Shown: positions 25,610 through 34,399, numbered from the stretch's first letter. The stretch is 64,000 nucleotides of DNA from CBDFGQ01 sp965247295 (GCA_965247295.1 CBDFGQ010000008.1:434001-498000); one strand, 5' to 3'. Program-made: numbers and translations. Notes: a model not told the origin generated them from the letters alone.

Positions 25610-25951
25610 ATGCCAATAAGGGTAGGATTTTCCAAGTTCAGGCGTCAAATGCTGGAGCAGGAGCTGGAGCGAGTGACCCAGATGATGCGCCAGCTTGGAG
25701 TGAAGCAGGCCATCCTGACCGGCGACCTGGTAACCGAGCAGGTTGGTCCGGAAAGCACGCTGGACCTTATCCTGGTTATGGACATTCCCGGCAAGTTCGT
25801 CAGGCGCATGGACTTTTTGACCAGCCACCTGGGGCCTATGGTGGCGACTAACTACCTAGTGTACACTCCAGAGGAGTTTGATACCCTGAAGGAGACGAGC
25901 CCCTTCTTGCGGAACGCCGTCCAGGGAGGAAGAGTGGTCTATGGTGCCTGA
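25610..25951 (+). CDS. Degenerate MNT-type nucleotidyltransferase-fold protein
   Basis: This 113-residue protein begins at an ATG after GGAAGGACGAGT. Its layout matches minimal nucleotidyltransferases: helix, ILTGDLVTEQVGPESTLDLILVMD, helix and strand. The GSxARG catalytic motif has been replaced by TGDLVTE, and only one Asp of the D-x-D pair is clear (STLDLILV), so catalysis may be lost. The stop overlaps the start of the HEPN gene by 11 bp, as in MNT-HEPN toxin-antitoxin-like pairs, in which MNT AMPylates or shields the HEPN RNase. It lies 34 bp after lutC. The name is a best guess from fold and context. Confidence 0.6.
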   Translation: MPIRVGFSKFRRQMLEQELERVTQMMRQLGVKQAILTGDLVTEQVGPESTLDLILVMDIPGKFVRRMDFLTSHLGPMVATNYLVYTPEEFDTLKETSPFLRNAVQGGRVVYGA

Positions 25952-26399
25952 TGCGATTGCCGAAGGTGCCCGATGGATGCGACAGGCCGAGAGAGATCTG
26001 GAGGATGCGCAATACCTACAGGAGGGAAAGCGCTACAACCTGGCCTGTTTCATGGGCCAGCAGGCGGGGGAGAAGGCGGTCAAGGCCTTCCTGTACAGCC
26101 AGAAAGTGGAAGACGTGTGGGGCCACTCCCTGGCCGACCTGTGCGAGGATGCCAAGCTGATAAACATGATGTTTGATGTCATTAAATCGGATGCCATACT
26201 GCTGGATAAGTACCATGATCTCACCCGCTATCCACACATGCTGCCGGGCGGCATACCGGCCGAAGCCTATGACGATGTAGATGGGGAAAGGGCCATCTAC
26301 GTGGCCCAAGAGGTCATCTCCTTCGTCAAAGCCCAGATGATCGAAGAACAGAAAAACCTAACCGGTGACCGTCCCGGGCAACGGGAAGGCACCGCCTAA
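25941..26399 (+). CDS. HEPN domain protein
   Basis: This 152-residue helical protein starts at an ATG 11 nt after GGGAGGA and overlaps the MNT gene by 11 bp. Features are WMRQAERDLEDAQYLQEGKRYNLACFMGQQAGEKAVKAFLYSQ (helices 1-2, with the conserved Gln-Ala-Glu-Lys core), HSLADLCEDA and YHDLTRYPHMLPGG. Many HEPN proteins are RNases with an R-x4-6-H motif; here the C-terminal match is RYPH, which is shortened, so RNase activity is doubtful. The C-terminus (GDRPGQREGTA) overlaps the glycerate kinase 3' end. The pair may act as a toxin-antitoxin or regulatory module. Confidence 0.7.
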   Translation: MVPDAIAEGARWMRQAERDLEDAQYLQEGKRYNLACFMGQQAGEKAVKAFLYSQKVEDVWGHSLADLCEDAKLINMMFDVIKSDAILLDKYHDLTRYPHMLPGGIPAEAYDDVDGERAIYVAQEVISFVKAQMIEEQKNLTGDRPGQREGTA

Positions 26400-27596
26400 C
26401 TTTATAAGCCGCATGGTCCGCTCCGTGGCAGCCCGCAGGAGCTCTGCGGTGCGGTTTATGCTATTTTCGAAGGTCATGGGCCTGTCCAGCAGAGGCACCA
26501 CCCCGTCTATCCCATACTTGTAAACCTCTTCGTAGCCTGGGCCCAGATGCCCCGCCATCACGATTACAGGTATACCCCTGGCCTTGGCCCGGCGCGCTAC
26601 CCCTACCGGCGCTTTGTCGTAGACCGTGGAACCGTCAACGCGGCCCTCCCCGGTGATCACCAGGTTCGCGCCCTCGAGGTGCTCGTCAAACCCCAACGTG
26701 CGGCAGACCAGATCGACGCCCGACTCTATCCGGGCATTGGCAAATGAAATCAACCCAACGCCCATGCCGCCAGCGGCGCCGCCTCTGGGCTCATCCCTCA
26801 CGTCGAGACCCAGGCTCCGCTGAATCACGTGGCTCAGGTGGTCCAACGCCGTGTCCAGGAGCAGGGCTATATTGGGGGAAGCCCCCTTTTGAGGACCGTA
26901 AACAATCGAGGCGCCGTTGGGGCCACAGAGGGGATTGCTTACGTCTGTGGCGGCGGTAATCCTGGCCTCCATGACCCCAAACCGCAGGCTGGACATATCT
27001 ATCCGCGCCAGCCTGGACAGCGCTCCGCCTCCCAATGGTAGCTCCCTGCCGTTCGAATCCAGGAACCGCACTCCAAGTGCCTGGGCCATGCCGACACCCC
27101 CGTCGTTGGTCGCGCTGCCACCCAGGCCCACGATTATTCTCCGGTAGCCCTTATCCAGCGCATCTCTTATAAGCTCCCCCGTACCATAGCTGGTGGTTAT
27201 CCTCGGATCCCGGCGCCTGGGAGGCACCAGTGCCAGCCCGGAGGCCCGCGCCATCTCGATAACGGCTACCCTTTCCCGGCCCTCAGGACAGGGGGTCTCT
27301 ACACTCGGGCTGGCCGGACCAGCGGTCCCCTCAGCACAGCGACTTGTGTCGTCCCCCATGGCACCCCACAGAGCCGTCACGGGAGTCCCCAGCGGCCCCA
27401 TGACCCTGCTCGTGAACAGCTGACCACCGGTGCCGAGTACCAGGGCATCCAGGGTGCCATCGCCACCGTCGGCCACTGGTATTCGAACGGTCTCCGCCTG
27501 GGGGTAGACGCTTTGGACACCACGCTCGATGGCGCGGGCCACCTCCACGCCCGAAAGCCCGCCCTTGAAGGTCTGGGGTGCTATGACCACCTTCAT
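26358..27596 (-). CDS. Glycerate kinase (GlxK/GarK family)
   Basis: The ATG at 27596 begins the family N-terminus (MKVVIAPQTFKGGLSGVEVA); the open frame extends to 27845 but those residues are not family-like. The 412-residue protein has VPVADGGDGTL-type residues (IPVADGGDGTLDALV), GLGGSATNDGGVGMAQALG, GAAGGMGVGLI and DLVITGEGRVDGSTV. It phosphorylates D-glycerate with ATP. The N-terminal motif differs from the usual APDSFKG (here APQTFKG). A TATAAT hexamer lies only 9 nt before the ATG, suggesting a leaderless or near-leaderless transcript. It is convergent with the HEPN gene, overlapping it by 42 bp, and divergent from the M20 gene. Confidence 0.92.
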   Translation of the reverse strand: MKVVIAPQTFKGGLSGVEVARAIERGVQSVYPQAETVRIPVADGGDGTLDALVLGTGGQLFTSRVMGPLGTPVTALWGAMGDDTSRCAEGTAGPASPSVETPCPEGRERVAVIEMARASGLALVPPRRRDPRITTSYGTGELIRDALDKGYRRIIVGLGGSATNDGGVGMAQALGVRFLDSNGRELPLGGGALSRLARIDMSSLRFGVMEARITAATDVSNPLCGPNGASIVYGPQKGASPNIALLLDTALDHLSHVIQRSLGLDVRDEPRGGAAGGMGVGLISFANARIESGVDLVCRTLGFDEHLEGANLVITGEGRVDGSTVYDKAPVGVARRAKARGIPVIVMAGHLGPGYEEVYKYGIDGVVPLLDRPMTFENSINRTAELLRAATERTMRLIKLGGAFPLPGTVTG

Positions 27597-27605
27597 CCTG
27601 GCCCT

Positions 27606-27611
27606 ATTATA
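27606..27611 (-). promoter_or_regulatory. TATAAT -10 close to glycerate kinase start
   Basis: A perfect -10 hexamer on the minus strand lies 9 nt before the glycerate kinase ATG, so transcription would begin at about the start codon (leaderless). No good -35 is seen. Confidence 0.4.
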
Positions 27612-27663
27612 CAGTCCATGAGACTGGCCAAGGGGGGCTCCGGTGTTCATCCGAGGGCGCCTC

Positions 27664-27672
27664 TGGTACAAT
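27664..27672 (+). promoter_or_regulatory. Extended -10 promoter for M20 gene
   Basis: TGG-TACAAT is an extended -10 that would initiate about 20 nt before the TTG start at 27700. The 103-bp gap is thus a divergent promoter region with the glycerate kinase. Confidence 0.4.
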
Positions 27673-27699
27673 CGTTGCCAGCAGCAAAGGAGGTGGCTA

Positions 27700-29043
27700 T
27701 TGCCTTCTAAGGATGAGATCAAGGGCAAGGTATATTCCGAAATCGACGACCGGGCCGAGGAGATCGTCCAGATATCCCGCACGATCCTCGCCAACCCTGA
27801 GCCAGGATTCCGGGAGGTGAAGACGTCCAGCCTAGTCGCCTCCAAATTCAGAGAGTTGAACGTACCCTTTCAGGATGGGATAGCCCTTACCGGTATCAAG
27901 GGGGAGCTAAGGGGCGGAAGCGAGGGGCCCTCTTTGGCCCTCATGGGTGAACTGGACTCCCTCATAGTCGGAGAACATCCCCAAGCCGACCCGGACACCG
28001 GAGCGGCCCACGCCTGCGGTCATCATGCCCAGATTGGAATGCTGGTGGGCGCCACAATCGGTCTAATGGCCCAGGGCGTTCTACCTGCACTGAGCGGAAG
28101 AGTAGTGCTCATCGCCGTACCCGCCGAGGAGTATATCGAGATCGAGTACAGGGATACCCTTCGGCAGCAGGGCAAGATCGAGTTCCTGGGCGGTAAGCCG
28201 GAGTTCATAAGGCTGGGCCAACTGGACGACGTGGACCTGGCCATGATGTGTCACACCACCAGCAACGCCGAAGACAGACAGATATGTATGAGCGGGACCA
28301 ATAATGGCATCGTGGCCAAGAAGATTCAATTTATTGGCCGGGGCTCCCACGCCGGCGGTGCCCCCCATCTTGGCATCAACGCACTGAACGCCGCGTCGCT
28401 GGCGCTCATGGCGATCCACGCCAATCGGGAGACCTTCCGGGATGAGGATACGATTCGAGTCCATCCCATCATCACCAAGGGAGGCGAGGCCGTCAGCGCC
28501 GTCCCTGCTGACGTCCGTATGGAAACCTTCGTCCGAGGCAAGACCATCGACGCGGTCCTGCAAGCCAACCGTAAGGTAGACAGGGCCCTGAAAGCGGGCG
28601 CCATGGCCGTCGGGGCCAAGGTAAGAATCCAGACCCTCCCAGGCTACCTCCCCCTCCATCAGGACAGTAAATTCGCCGAACTGTTCCGAGCCAACGCCGT
28701 CTCACTGGTGGGAGAGGAGAACGTGGGGCTCTCACCGCACCGCACCGGCTCCACAGACATGGGCGACGTCAGCCAGCTTCTCCCTTCAATACATCCTTAC
28801 GTGGGTGGGGCTACGGGCCTCGGGCATGGCGCGGACTACGTCGTCGAGGACTACAGCCTGGCGGTGATTACCGCAGCCAAAGCCCTGGCCGCTACCGTCG
28901 TGGAGCTTCTGGCCGACGGCGCCGCTCAGGCTGGAAGGATAGTTTCGGGCCACAAACCGGCCATGAGCAAGGGCGACTACCTGAGCTTCATGCGCAGCCT
29001 GGCAAAAGACGAGCTGTTCGAGTTCGATCAGATGTCGGCGTAG
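27700..29043 (+). CDS. M20 family metallohydrolase, AbgB-like (copy 1)
   Basis: The start TTG 27700 follows a strong AAAGGAGG (27686-27693) by six bases; the longer ATG frame has no site. The 447-residue protein has the M20 layout with metal ligands in HACGHHAQ, PAEEYIEIEYR and a dimerisation domain beginning RGSHAGGAPHLGINALNA. The nearest described type is AbgB, the p-aminobenzoyl-glutamate hydrolase subunit B, or IAA-amino-acid hydrolase, which cleave N-acyl amino acids; the substrate is unknown. It lies 130 bp before a second, very similar copy (29174-30523), a tandem duplication. Confidence 0.9.
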   Translation: MPSKDEIKGKVYSEIDDRAEEIVQISRTILANPEPGFREVKTSSLVASKFRELNVPFQDGIALTGIKGELRGGSEGPSLALMGELDSLIVGEHPQADPDTGAAHACGHHAQIGMLVGATIGLMAQGVLPALSGRVVLIAVPAEEYIEIEYRDTLRQQGKIEFLGGKPEFIRLGQLDDVDLAMMCHTTSNAEDRQICMSGTNNGIVAKKIQFIGRGSHAGGAPHLGINALNAASLALMAIHANRETFRDEDTIRVHPIITKGGEAVSAVPADVRMETFVRGKTIDAVLQANRKVDRALKAGAMAVGAKVRIQTLPGYLPLHQDSKFAELFRANAVSLVGEENVGLSPHRTGSTDMGDVSQLLPSIHPYVGGATGLGHGADYVVEDYSLAVITAAKALAATVVELLADGAAQAGRIVSGHKPAMSKGDYLSFMRSLAKDELFEFDQMSA

Positions 29044-29173
29044 TTATCCTCGTTCCAACGGTCCCTTCAGGTCCCTTAGGCATCTAGTCGCTTAGCCAGG
29101 AGTTGCCACACCGCGGGTGATCCCAGGGCAGGCCGGTGCCATCGCCGTCTCGGGTAACGCAGGAGGAGTCAAT

Positions 29174-30523
29174 ATGGCCAGCGTGGAGGAGCTGAAGCGG
29201 AAGGCCTCCCAGGCTATTGATCTTCATAAGAGAGAGATCATAGGCCTGGCCAAGGACATCCTTCAGCATCCCGAGACGGGATTCAATGAGCACAGGACCG
29301 CTAAGGTGGTAGCGCAGAAGTTTGACGAGTTGGGGATACCCCACAGCGATGGCCTGGCCATTACCGGGGTAAAGGGCAGCTTTCAGGGAGGGGCAGGCCC
29401 GGGCCCCAGCGTAGCCGTCATAGGAGAGCTGGACTCCTTGCTGGTCTATGAACATCCCCACGCCGACCCCGATACCGGTGCGGCACATGCCTGTGGCCAC
29501 CATGCACAGATTGGAATGATGCTTGGTACAGTCATAGGCCTACGCAGCCCGGATGTATTGCGCGGGCTGTCGGGCAACATCGTGCCCTTTGCCGTGCCGG
29601 CAGAGGAGTTTGTAGAGGTGGAACGGCGGCTGGAGCTGAGAGAGCAGGGTAAGCTAGAATTCCTGGGCGGTAAGCAGGAGCTTATACGCCTGGGAGAGTT
29701 TAGCGACCTGGACATGGCCATAATGTGTCATACGGCCAGCGACATGGGCGAGCGGATGTTCTCCATGGGGGGGACCAGCAATGGCCACATGGTGAAGTAC
29801 GTTCGCTATACTGGCCGGGGCGCCCACGCCGGCGTGGAACCTCACATGGGAATCAACGCGCTGAATGCTGCCAACCTGGCCATGGCGGCCATCCATGCCA
29901 ACCGGGAGACCTTCAGAGAACAGGAGACGGCACGGATTCACGGAATCATCACAAAAGGAGGGGAGGCCGTAAACGCGGTCCCCGCCGACGTGAGACTGGA
30001 ATGGCGCGTCAGGTCGTCCAGCCCCGCGGACTTGGTGAAGAATAATGCCACCGTCGACAGGTGCTTCAGGGCTGGGGCCCTTGCGGTGGGTGCAAAGGTG
30101 GAGATCACTAACATACCGGGCTACTTCCCCCTCCAGCACGACCCGATCCTTAAGGAGCTGTTCCACGCCAACGCCACAACTCTCCTGGGAACGGACAGGG
30201 TCCTGGTCATGCCGGAAGGGAGGAACCGAGGCGGCTCTACGGATATGGGAGACCTGAGCCAGATCATGCCTGTATGTCACCCCTACGCTGGAGGTGCCTC
30301 TGGGCCGGGGCACAGCAAAGAGTACACCATCCTGGATTACGAGCAGGCGGTGGTCAATCCAGCCAAGATAATGGCCATGGTGGTCATAGACCTGCTATCA
30401 CAGGGGGCGGAAAAGGCCCGTGAGGTGCTGGCCAAGTCCAGGCCAGCGATGACCAGAGACGAGTACGTTGCCTTCCAGCGGCAGCGAGCCGGCGTGGAGG
30501 AGTTCGACGGCTCCCAGTCCTAA
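29174..30523 (+). CDS. M20 family metallohydrolase, AbgB-like (copy 2)
   Basis: The ATG at 29174 follows AGGAGGAG; the frame is open upstream to 29117 but without a site. The 449-residue protein shares the same motifs as copy 1: EHPHADPDTGAAHACGHHAQIGM, PAEEFVEVER and RGAHAGVEPHMGINALNAAN. Identity with copy 1 is high in these segments, with many substitutions elsewhere, so the duplication is old and the two probably differ in substrate. The C-terminus (GHSKEYTILDYEQAVVNPAK) keeps the ligand region. It is convergent with the polyprenol-kinase-like gene. Confidence 0.9.
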   Translation: MASVEELKRKASQAIDLHKREIIGLAKDILQHPETGFNEHRTAKVVAQKFDELGIPHSDGLAITGVKGSFQGGAGPGPSVAVIGELDSLLVYEHPHADPDTGAAHACGHHAQIGMMLGTVIGLRSPDVLRGLSGNIVPFAVPAEEFVEVERRLELREQGKLEFLGGKQELIRLGEFSDLDMAIMCHTASDMGERMFSMGGTSNGHMVKYVRYTGRGAHAGVEPHMGINALNAANLAMAAIHANRETFREQETARIHGIITKGGEAVNAVPADVRLEWRVRSSSPADLVKNNATVDRCFRAGALAVGAKVEITNIPGYFPLQHDPILKELFHANATTLLGTDRVLVMPEGRNRGGSTDMGDLSQIMPVCHPYAGGASGPGHSKEYTILDYEQAVVNPAKIMAMVVIDLLSQGAEKAREVLAKSRPAMTRDEYVAFQRQRAGVEEFDGSQS

Positions 30524-30536
30524 CCGCTCGGCGCCC

Positions 30537-31160
30537 TCATACACCCATCCAGGTCATGGCCCCCCCGCTGATAAGGGGTATGGTCAGGTTGTCGTCCACC
30601 CATATTGGAGCAAGCTCGACCAAAGCGGCCACCGCTGCGCCCGCCACCAGTGCCCACTGGAAGGATACCTGGCCCCCAGCGGACAGCGCGGCGCCCACAG
30701 TAACCGCCACTATGAAGAAGGTCAACGTCCCTACTGGGGACTTGCCACGGACCCGTATAGCTCGGACACGGCCCCCGACAATCGCGGCTAGGGGGTCCCC
30801 AAGGGACAGAAAGAAAAGGGCTGTAATGGCCACCGGTTTGTCGAAGAGTAGAAATGCCGCTAGCGCGGCGATGGCGATATACGTCGCACCTGTAGGCCAG
30901 CGGCCTTCGGTCTCTTTGAGAAGGGGCTTTAGCCAGAACACGAGCAAGCGGTTCACGGCGGGAAGCTTCAGTCTGGCCGACTCTACGATGACCGCCACGC
31001 CCGACAGTACGGCCATCAGAATAACCATGACGCCCTGGTCCAGGACAATTGCCGTTAGTGGGATGGCGCTGGACGCCCCCATGTGGAACAGTTTTCGCCA
31101 TGGGGCAGGGGTCGAAATCATTGGATAGGGTAGTCGAATGGGCGATAGAATCTGCCGCAC
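30537..31160 (-). CDS. Diacylglycerol/polyprenol kinase family membrane protein
   Basis: The 207-residue protein has about six membrane segments and the SEC59/DGK1/VTE5 pattern: FHMGASSAIPL, EGRWPTGATY, LSLGDPLAAIVGGRV and GKSPVGTLTFF, then VELAPIWVDDNLTIPLISG. This is the CTP- or ATP-dependent polyprenol, phytol or diacylglycerol kinase family, with the metal-binding Asp in SLGDP and the VDDN motif. The start is GTG 31160, which lacks a clear ribosome-binding site; an ATG at 31121 is an alternative. It lies 19 bp behind the lipoprotein gene at the end of the minus-strand unit. Confidence 0.85.
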   Translation of the reverse strand: MRQILSPIRLPYPMISTPAPWRKLFHMGASSAIPLTAIVLDQGVMVILMAVLSGVAVIVESARLKLPAVNRLLVFWLKPLLKETEGRWPTGATYIAIAALAAFLLFDKPVAITALFFLSLGDPLAAIVGGRVRAIRVRGKSPVGTLTFFIVAVTVGAALSAGGQVSFQWALVAGAAVAALVELAPIWVDDNLTIPLISGGAMTWMGV

Positions 31161-31179
31161 GCAGCAGCCCGGAACCGCG

Positions 31180-31782
31180 CTATGACCTTACGTAAAGTAC
31201 GTCCCCAGCAGCCCACCGCAGCTCCCTCAGTTTGATTCCTTTGGGCACCTCGAAGACGACCCACCCAATCACCGAATTGCGCTGTGGGAGCTCTATGGGA
31301 CCCGCTATAAAGGGCACGTAAAGGTCTTCGGAAGGGTGTGTATCGTCCACGAACCGTACGGTATCCTGTGCCACCAAATCCCCCGACGACAGATAGAGGT
31401 TCAGGATGCTAAACTTTTCGCCTTGTTCAAAACCCCTCAGTTCAGCGGCCTCTTCGTCCACGGTTAAGACGATCGTGGAGGCCTGCTGGTTGTACACGTT
31501 CAGGCGCAATATCACGAGCTCGTTCCCCTTACTGGCAGGGGTTACCAGATAATGCGCCTCATCGAGTCCCTTGAACCTTATCTCCGGCACACGCTTCATT
31601 TTCTCTATGCTGAGGATCAGGGTCTCTCCCCGGGTTCCCTTGCCGACCGGCAGCAACCCACTGTCGGAGCACGCCAGCACGAGCAGCGGCACCAACAACG
31701 CCAAGCACAACGAAGCTTTGCGCCAAATACGGAAGTTACTCAGTTTCCTGGGGAGAACCGTAGCACGCAGAACTTTATCCAT
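31180..31782 (-). CDS. Predicted lipoprotein, unknown function
   Basis: The ATG at 31782 gives 200 residues (a TTG two codons earlier is possible). A basic N-terminus (RKLSNFRIWRK), hydrophobic core and lipobox LVLAC mark a lipoprotein signal. The mature part is beta-rich, with LILSIEKMKRVPEIRF, NELVILRLNVYNQQASTIVL, a DxxDxT-like segment and VIGWVVFEVPKGIKLREL, resembling an immunoglobulin-like DUF4352 domain. It is 5 bp after the cysteine desulfurase gene and 19 bp before the polyprenol-kinase-like gene, so the three form one operon. Confidence 0.75.
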   Translation of the reverse strand: MDKVLRATVLPRKLSNFRIWRKASLCLALLVPLLVLACSDSGLLPVGKGTRGETLILSIEKMKRVPEIRFKGLDEAHYLVTPASKGNELVILRLNVYNQQASTIVLTVDEEAAELRGFEQGEKFSILNLYLSSGDLVAQDTVRFVDDTHPSEDLYVPFIAGPIELPQRNSVIGWVVFEVPKGIKLRELRWAAGDVLYVRS

Positions 31783-31793
31783 AGCCAAGCACT

Positions 31794-32990
31794 CTAAGTG
31801 GCGGAAGGAGCCAGCGAGGGCATTTCACGCAGCCGGGGCACCAGATCGTACAGGACGGACAATAGATAGTCCACCTCTTCCTCGGTATTATCCTTTCCCA
31901 GGGTCAGTCGCAGGCTACCACCGGCCAGGTCGGCAGGCTGCCCCAGGGCCAGGAGCACGTGGGAAGGCTCGAGGGAGCCGGAACTACATGCACTCCCGCT
32001 GGAGGCGGCAATCCCCGCCGTCTCCAACCCAAGCAGGATCGTCTCGCCCTCCACTCCCTCGAAGGAGAAGTTAACGTTGTTGGGAAGGCGCTGCACAGGA
32101 TGGCCGTTGAAATGGGCGCCCTCTATGTGGCGCTGCACTCCATGGACAATCTCTTCCACGAGCCCCTGGCAAGTGAGGCTCACATACTCTCGCTCGGACT
32201 CAGCGATCTCCAGCGCCGCCGCGGTACCTACGATCCCAGGTATGTTCTCCGTGCCAGATCGGCGCTCCCTCTCCTGCCCACCCCCCAGCTGCTGCGGGAG
32301 GAAGGGCGTTCCACGGCGCACCCAGAGGACGCCGACCCCTTTCGGGCCGTAAAACTTGTGAGCGGACAGGCTGAGCATGTCCACACCCAGAGTCTCTGTA
32401 TTCAGGTCCAGCAGGCCGGCAGCCTGGACCGCATCTGTATGGACGACTATGGTCCTCTCCAGTGCCCTGGCGCGCTCTTTCACGACGCCGGCTATGTCGG
32501 AGATGGGTTCGATGGTCCCGGTTTCATTGTTTGCGTACATGATGCTGACAAGGATAGTCCGCTCGTTGATCGCGCGGCCCACATCATCGGGCTCCACCAT
32601 CCCGTACTTGTCCACCGGCAGGTAGGTGACGTCGAAGCCAACGTTCTCCAGGTACTGGCACGCGTGCAGCACGGCGTGGTGCTCGATGCTAGAAGTTATA
32701 ATATGATTACCTGTAGCCTGAAGCGCCGCGGCCGCTCCCTTGATCGCGGCGTTGTCCGACTCGGTACCCCCGCTAGTAAACACCACCTCGCTGAGCCGGC
32801 ACCTCAGTATTTCCGCTACCTTCTCCCGGGCACCGTCCAGAGCGCGTCTGGCCTCCTGGCCGAACATATGGATGCTGGAAGGGTTCCCGAATTTCTCCGA
32901 GAAGAACGGTGTCATCACCTCAAGGACCCTCGGGTCCAGAGGTGTGGTGCCCGCGTGGTCCATATAGATCAGCCGGTTAGCTGGCCCCAT
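31794..32990 (-). CDS. Cysteine desulfurase (NifS/IscS-like)
   Basis: The ATG at 32990 gives 398 residues; upstream in-frame residues are not family-like. Features are MDHAGTTPLDPRVLEVM, FTSGGTESDNAAI, His104, PLP Lys212 in SLSAHKFYGPKG and catalytic Cys335 in SSGSACSSGSLEPSHVL. The enzyme removes sulfur from cysteine as a persulfide on Cys335, for Fe-S cluster or thio-cofactor assembly. The longer loop around the Cys (SSGSACSSGS) fits the type I (NifS/IscS) group. An extended -10 (33049-33057) lies upstream. No IscU scaffold gene is adjacent, so it may serve tRNA or another pathway. Confidence 0.93.
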   Translation of the reverse strand: MGPANRLIYMDHAGTTPLDPRVLEVMTPFFSEKFGNPSSIHMFGQEARRALDGAREKVAEILRCRLSEVVFTSGGTESDNAAIKGAAAALQATGNHIITSSIEHHAVLHACQYLENVGFDVTYLPVDKYGMVEPDDVGRAINERTILVSIMYANNETGTIEPISDIAGVVKERARALERTIVVHTDAVQAAGLLDLNTETLGVDMLSLSAHKFYGPKGVGVLWVRRGTPFLPQQLGGGQERERRSGTENIPGIVGTAAALEIAESEREYVSLTCQGLVEEIVHGVQRHIEGAHFNGHPVQRLPNNVNFSFEGVEGETILLGLETAGIAASSGSACSSGSLEPSHVLLALGQPADLAGGSLRLTLGKDNTEEEVDYLLSVLYDLVPRLREMPSLAPSAT

Positions 32991-33048
32991 GTGTACTGTC
33001 CTACCCTCGCGGCATCTGGTTAGAAGGCAGCCATACCTGCCGATTGAT

Positions 33049-33057
33049 ATTGTAGCA
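33049..33057 (-). promoter_or_regulatory. Extended -10 promoter for cysteine desulfurase operon
   Basis: On the minus strand TGC-TACAAT lies ~55 nt before the cysteine desulfurase ATG. Its -35 (TTACAC, 17-bp spacer) is weak. Confidence 0.45.
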
Positions 33058-33123
33058 TAGGGTGGTTCGCCGTGTAACCTTGGCACGAGGCCTCGCCGGG
33101 CCGTGGTACCGTTCTTACAGGGG

Positions 33124-34287
33124 TTATGCTCGCAGTCCTGCCCTTCGGCGCAGGCTATCTCGGCCGATGAACCCCACGAGAATGCCCTCCTGAACTACCA
33201 GCGCGTGGCGGGCGTTCCTGCCATCCATCAGCGCCATCACTACATGGGCGGGCTGATCCGGTTCGACCGAAACTGTAATTGGGGAGGGCTTCCCAAGGGG
33301 GACCATGATGGAAGCGGCGCTGGTGTCGGCCCACCGGTCATTTGGGACACGACCCAGCAGCCTACGGGTGACGACCCCTACGGCCACCCCCTCCCTGAGC
33401 AGCACGACAAAATCGTACCCGGTGCCGGCCATGTGCTCGTCCGTTAACTCTCGCAGGCTGGTATCACACGGAGCGGCCGGACAGCTGGTAGCCATCACAT
33501 CCCTTGCCGTCAGGTTGGATAGGCGCTCCTGAAGGCGCACCTGGCGATGGCTTGCGGCGGCCATCGCGTGGAGGAATATCCCCATTATCAGCAGCCATAT
33601 CCCCTGGACCAGGTTGGCGCTGTTCCAGAAGGTCAGGGTGATCCCTGCGATTATCATCGCCAGGCCGATCGCCTGGCCTCCCCTGGCTGCCAGGGTAGTA
33701 GCGCGTCCATAGTTTCCCGTGACGCCCCATACAGCCGCCCTCAGGACTCGCCCGCCGTCCATTGGGAACGCAGGCATCATGTTGAAGAGACCCAACCCTA
33801 TGTTCGCCGACACCAGTATTAGGGCAACGGCCGAAACGTGGTCCGCCAGACCCTGCGTGCCCTGGGCCACGCCGAGGAAAAGGAACCCCAAAACTATGCT
33901 GGACACAGGTCCCACTGCGGCTACCAGGAACTCGGTTGAGGGCCTATCGGCCTCATTGGCGGTCTCTGACACACCGCCAAAGATAAACAGGGTAATACCC
34001 CTGATCGGTATCCCCCTTCTGACGGCCAGCAAGCTATGGGAGAGCTCGTGGACAAGCACGGAGAGGAAGAGCAGGAGGCTCGTGGCCGCAGCTACTATCC
34101 ACCGCTCCTCCACAGACCACGTCCGGTAAGGATGCTCAAAATGCCCGGCAAACAGCAGGTCGAAACGGGACCGCTCCTCGAAGTGTCCCTCGAACAGGAT
34201 AATGAAGAGTATAAAGGCGACAAACCAGCTAAAGTGAAGCCTGACGGGTACGCCCAGAACCCTGCCTAGCTTTACCGAAGCGCCCAT
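33124..34287 (-). CDS. M50 site-2 protease with C-terminal CBS pair
   Basis: The 387-residue protein has a multi-pass membrane domain with the zinc site HELSH (80-84) and the second motif NMMPAFPMDGG, as in intramembrane M50 metalloproteases. A C-terminal cytoplasmic part (res ~260-380) contains a pair of CBS-like sequences (ARDVMATSCPAAPCDTSLRE, GRNARHALVVQEGILVGFIGRDSL). The role is presumably regulated intramembrane cleavage of a membrane protein, perhaps gated by nucleotide binding at the CBS pair; the substrate is unknown. It lies between SpeD and the cysteine desulfurase, with gaps of ~112 and ~133 bp, so it may be transcribed independently. Confidence 0.9.
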   Translation of the reverse strand: MGASVKLGRVLGVPVRLHFSWFVAFILFIILFEGHFEERSRFDLLFAGHFEHPYRTWSVEERWIVAAATSLLLFLSVLVHELSHSLLAVRRGIPIRGITLFIFGGVSETANEADRPSTEFLVAAVGPVSSIVLGFLFLGVAQGTQGLADHVSAVALILVSANIGLGLFNMMPAFPMDGGRVLRAAVWGVTGNYGRATTLAARGGQAIGLAMIIAGITLTFWNSANLVQGIWLLIMGIFLHAMAAASHRQVRLQERLSNLTARDVMATSCPAAPCDTSLRELTDEHMAGTGYDFVVLLREGVAVGVVTRRLLGRVPNDRWADTSAASIMVPLGKPSPITVSVEPDQPAHVVMALMDGRNARHALVVQEGILVGFIGRDSLRRRAGLRA

Positions 34288-34399
34288 AGCTCACGCCGTA
34301 ATATCAGTTCGAACACGAAGGGAGACTGGTTGTAGTTGCCAGCGTGAAGGTGCCTGGGTACCCGATAGCCCAGGCTGCTCACGTCCAGGACCACAAGCC

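Noticed and set aside
27040..27070. GTTCGAATCC motif resembling a tRNA T-arm
   Set aside because: It lies within the glycerate kinase coding sequence, and no acceptor or anticodon arm can be folded around it.
31959..33023. 354-codon plus-strand open frame opposite the cysteine desulfurase
   Set aside because: It is the antisense shadow of a firmly identified gene, without a ribosome-binding site or recognisable domain.
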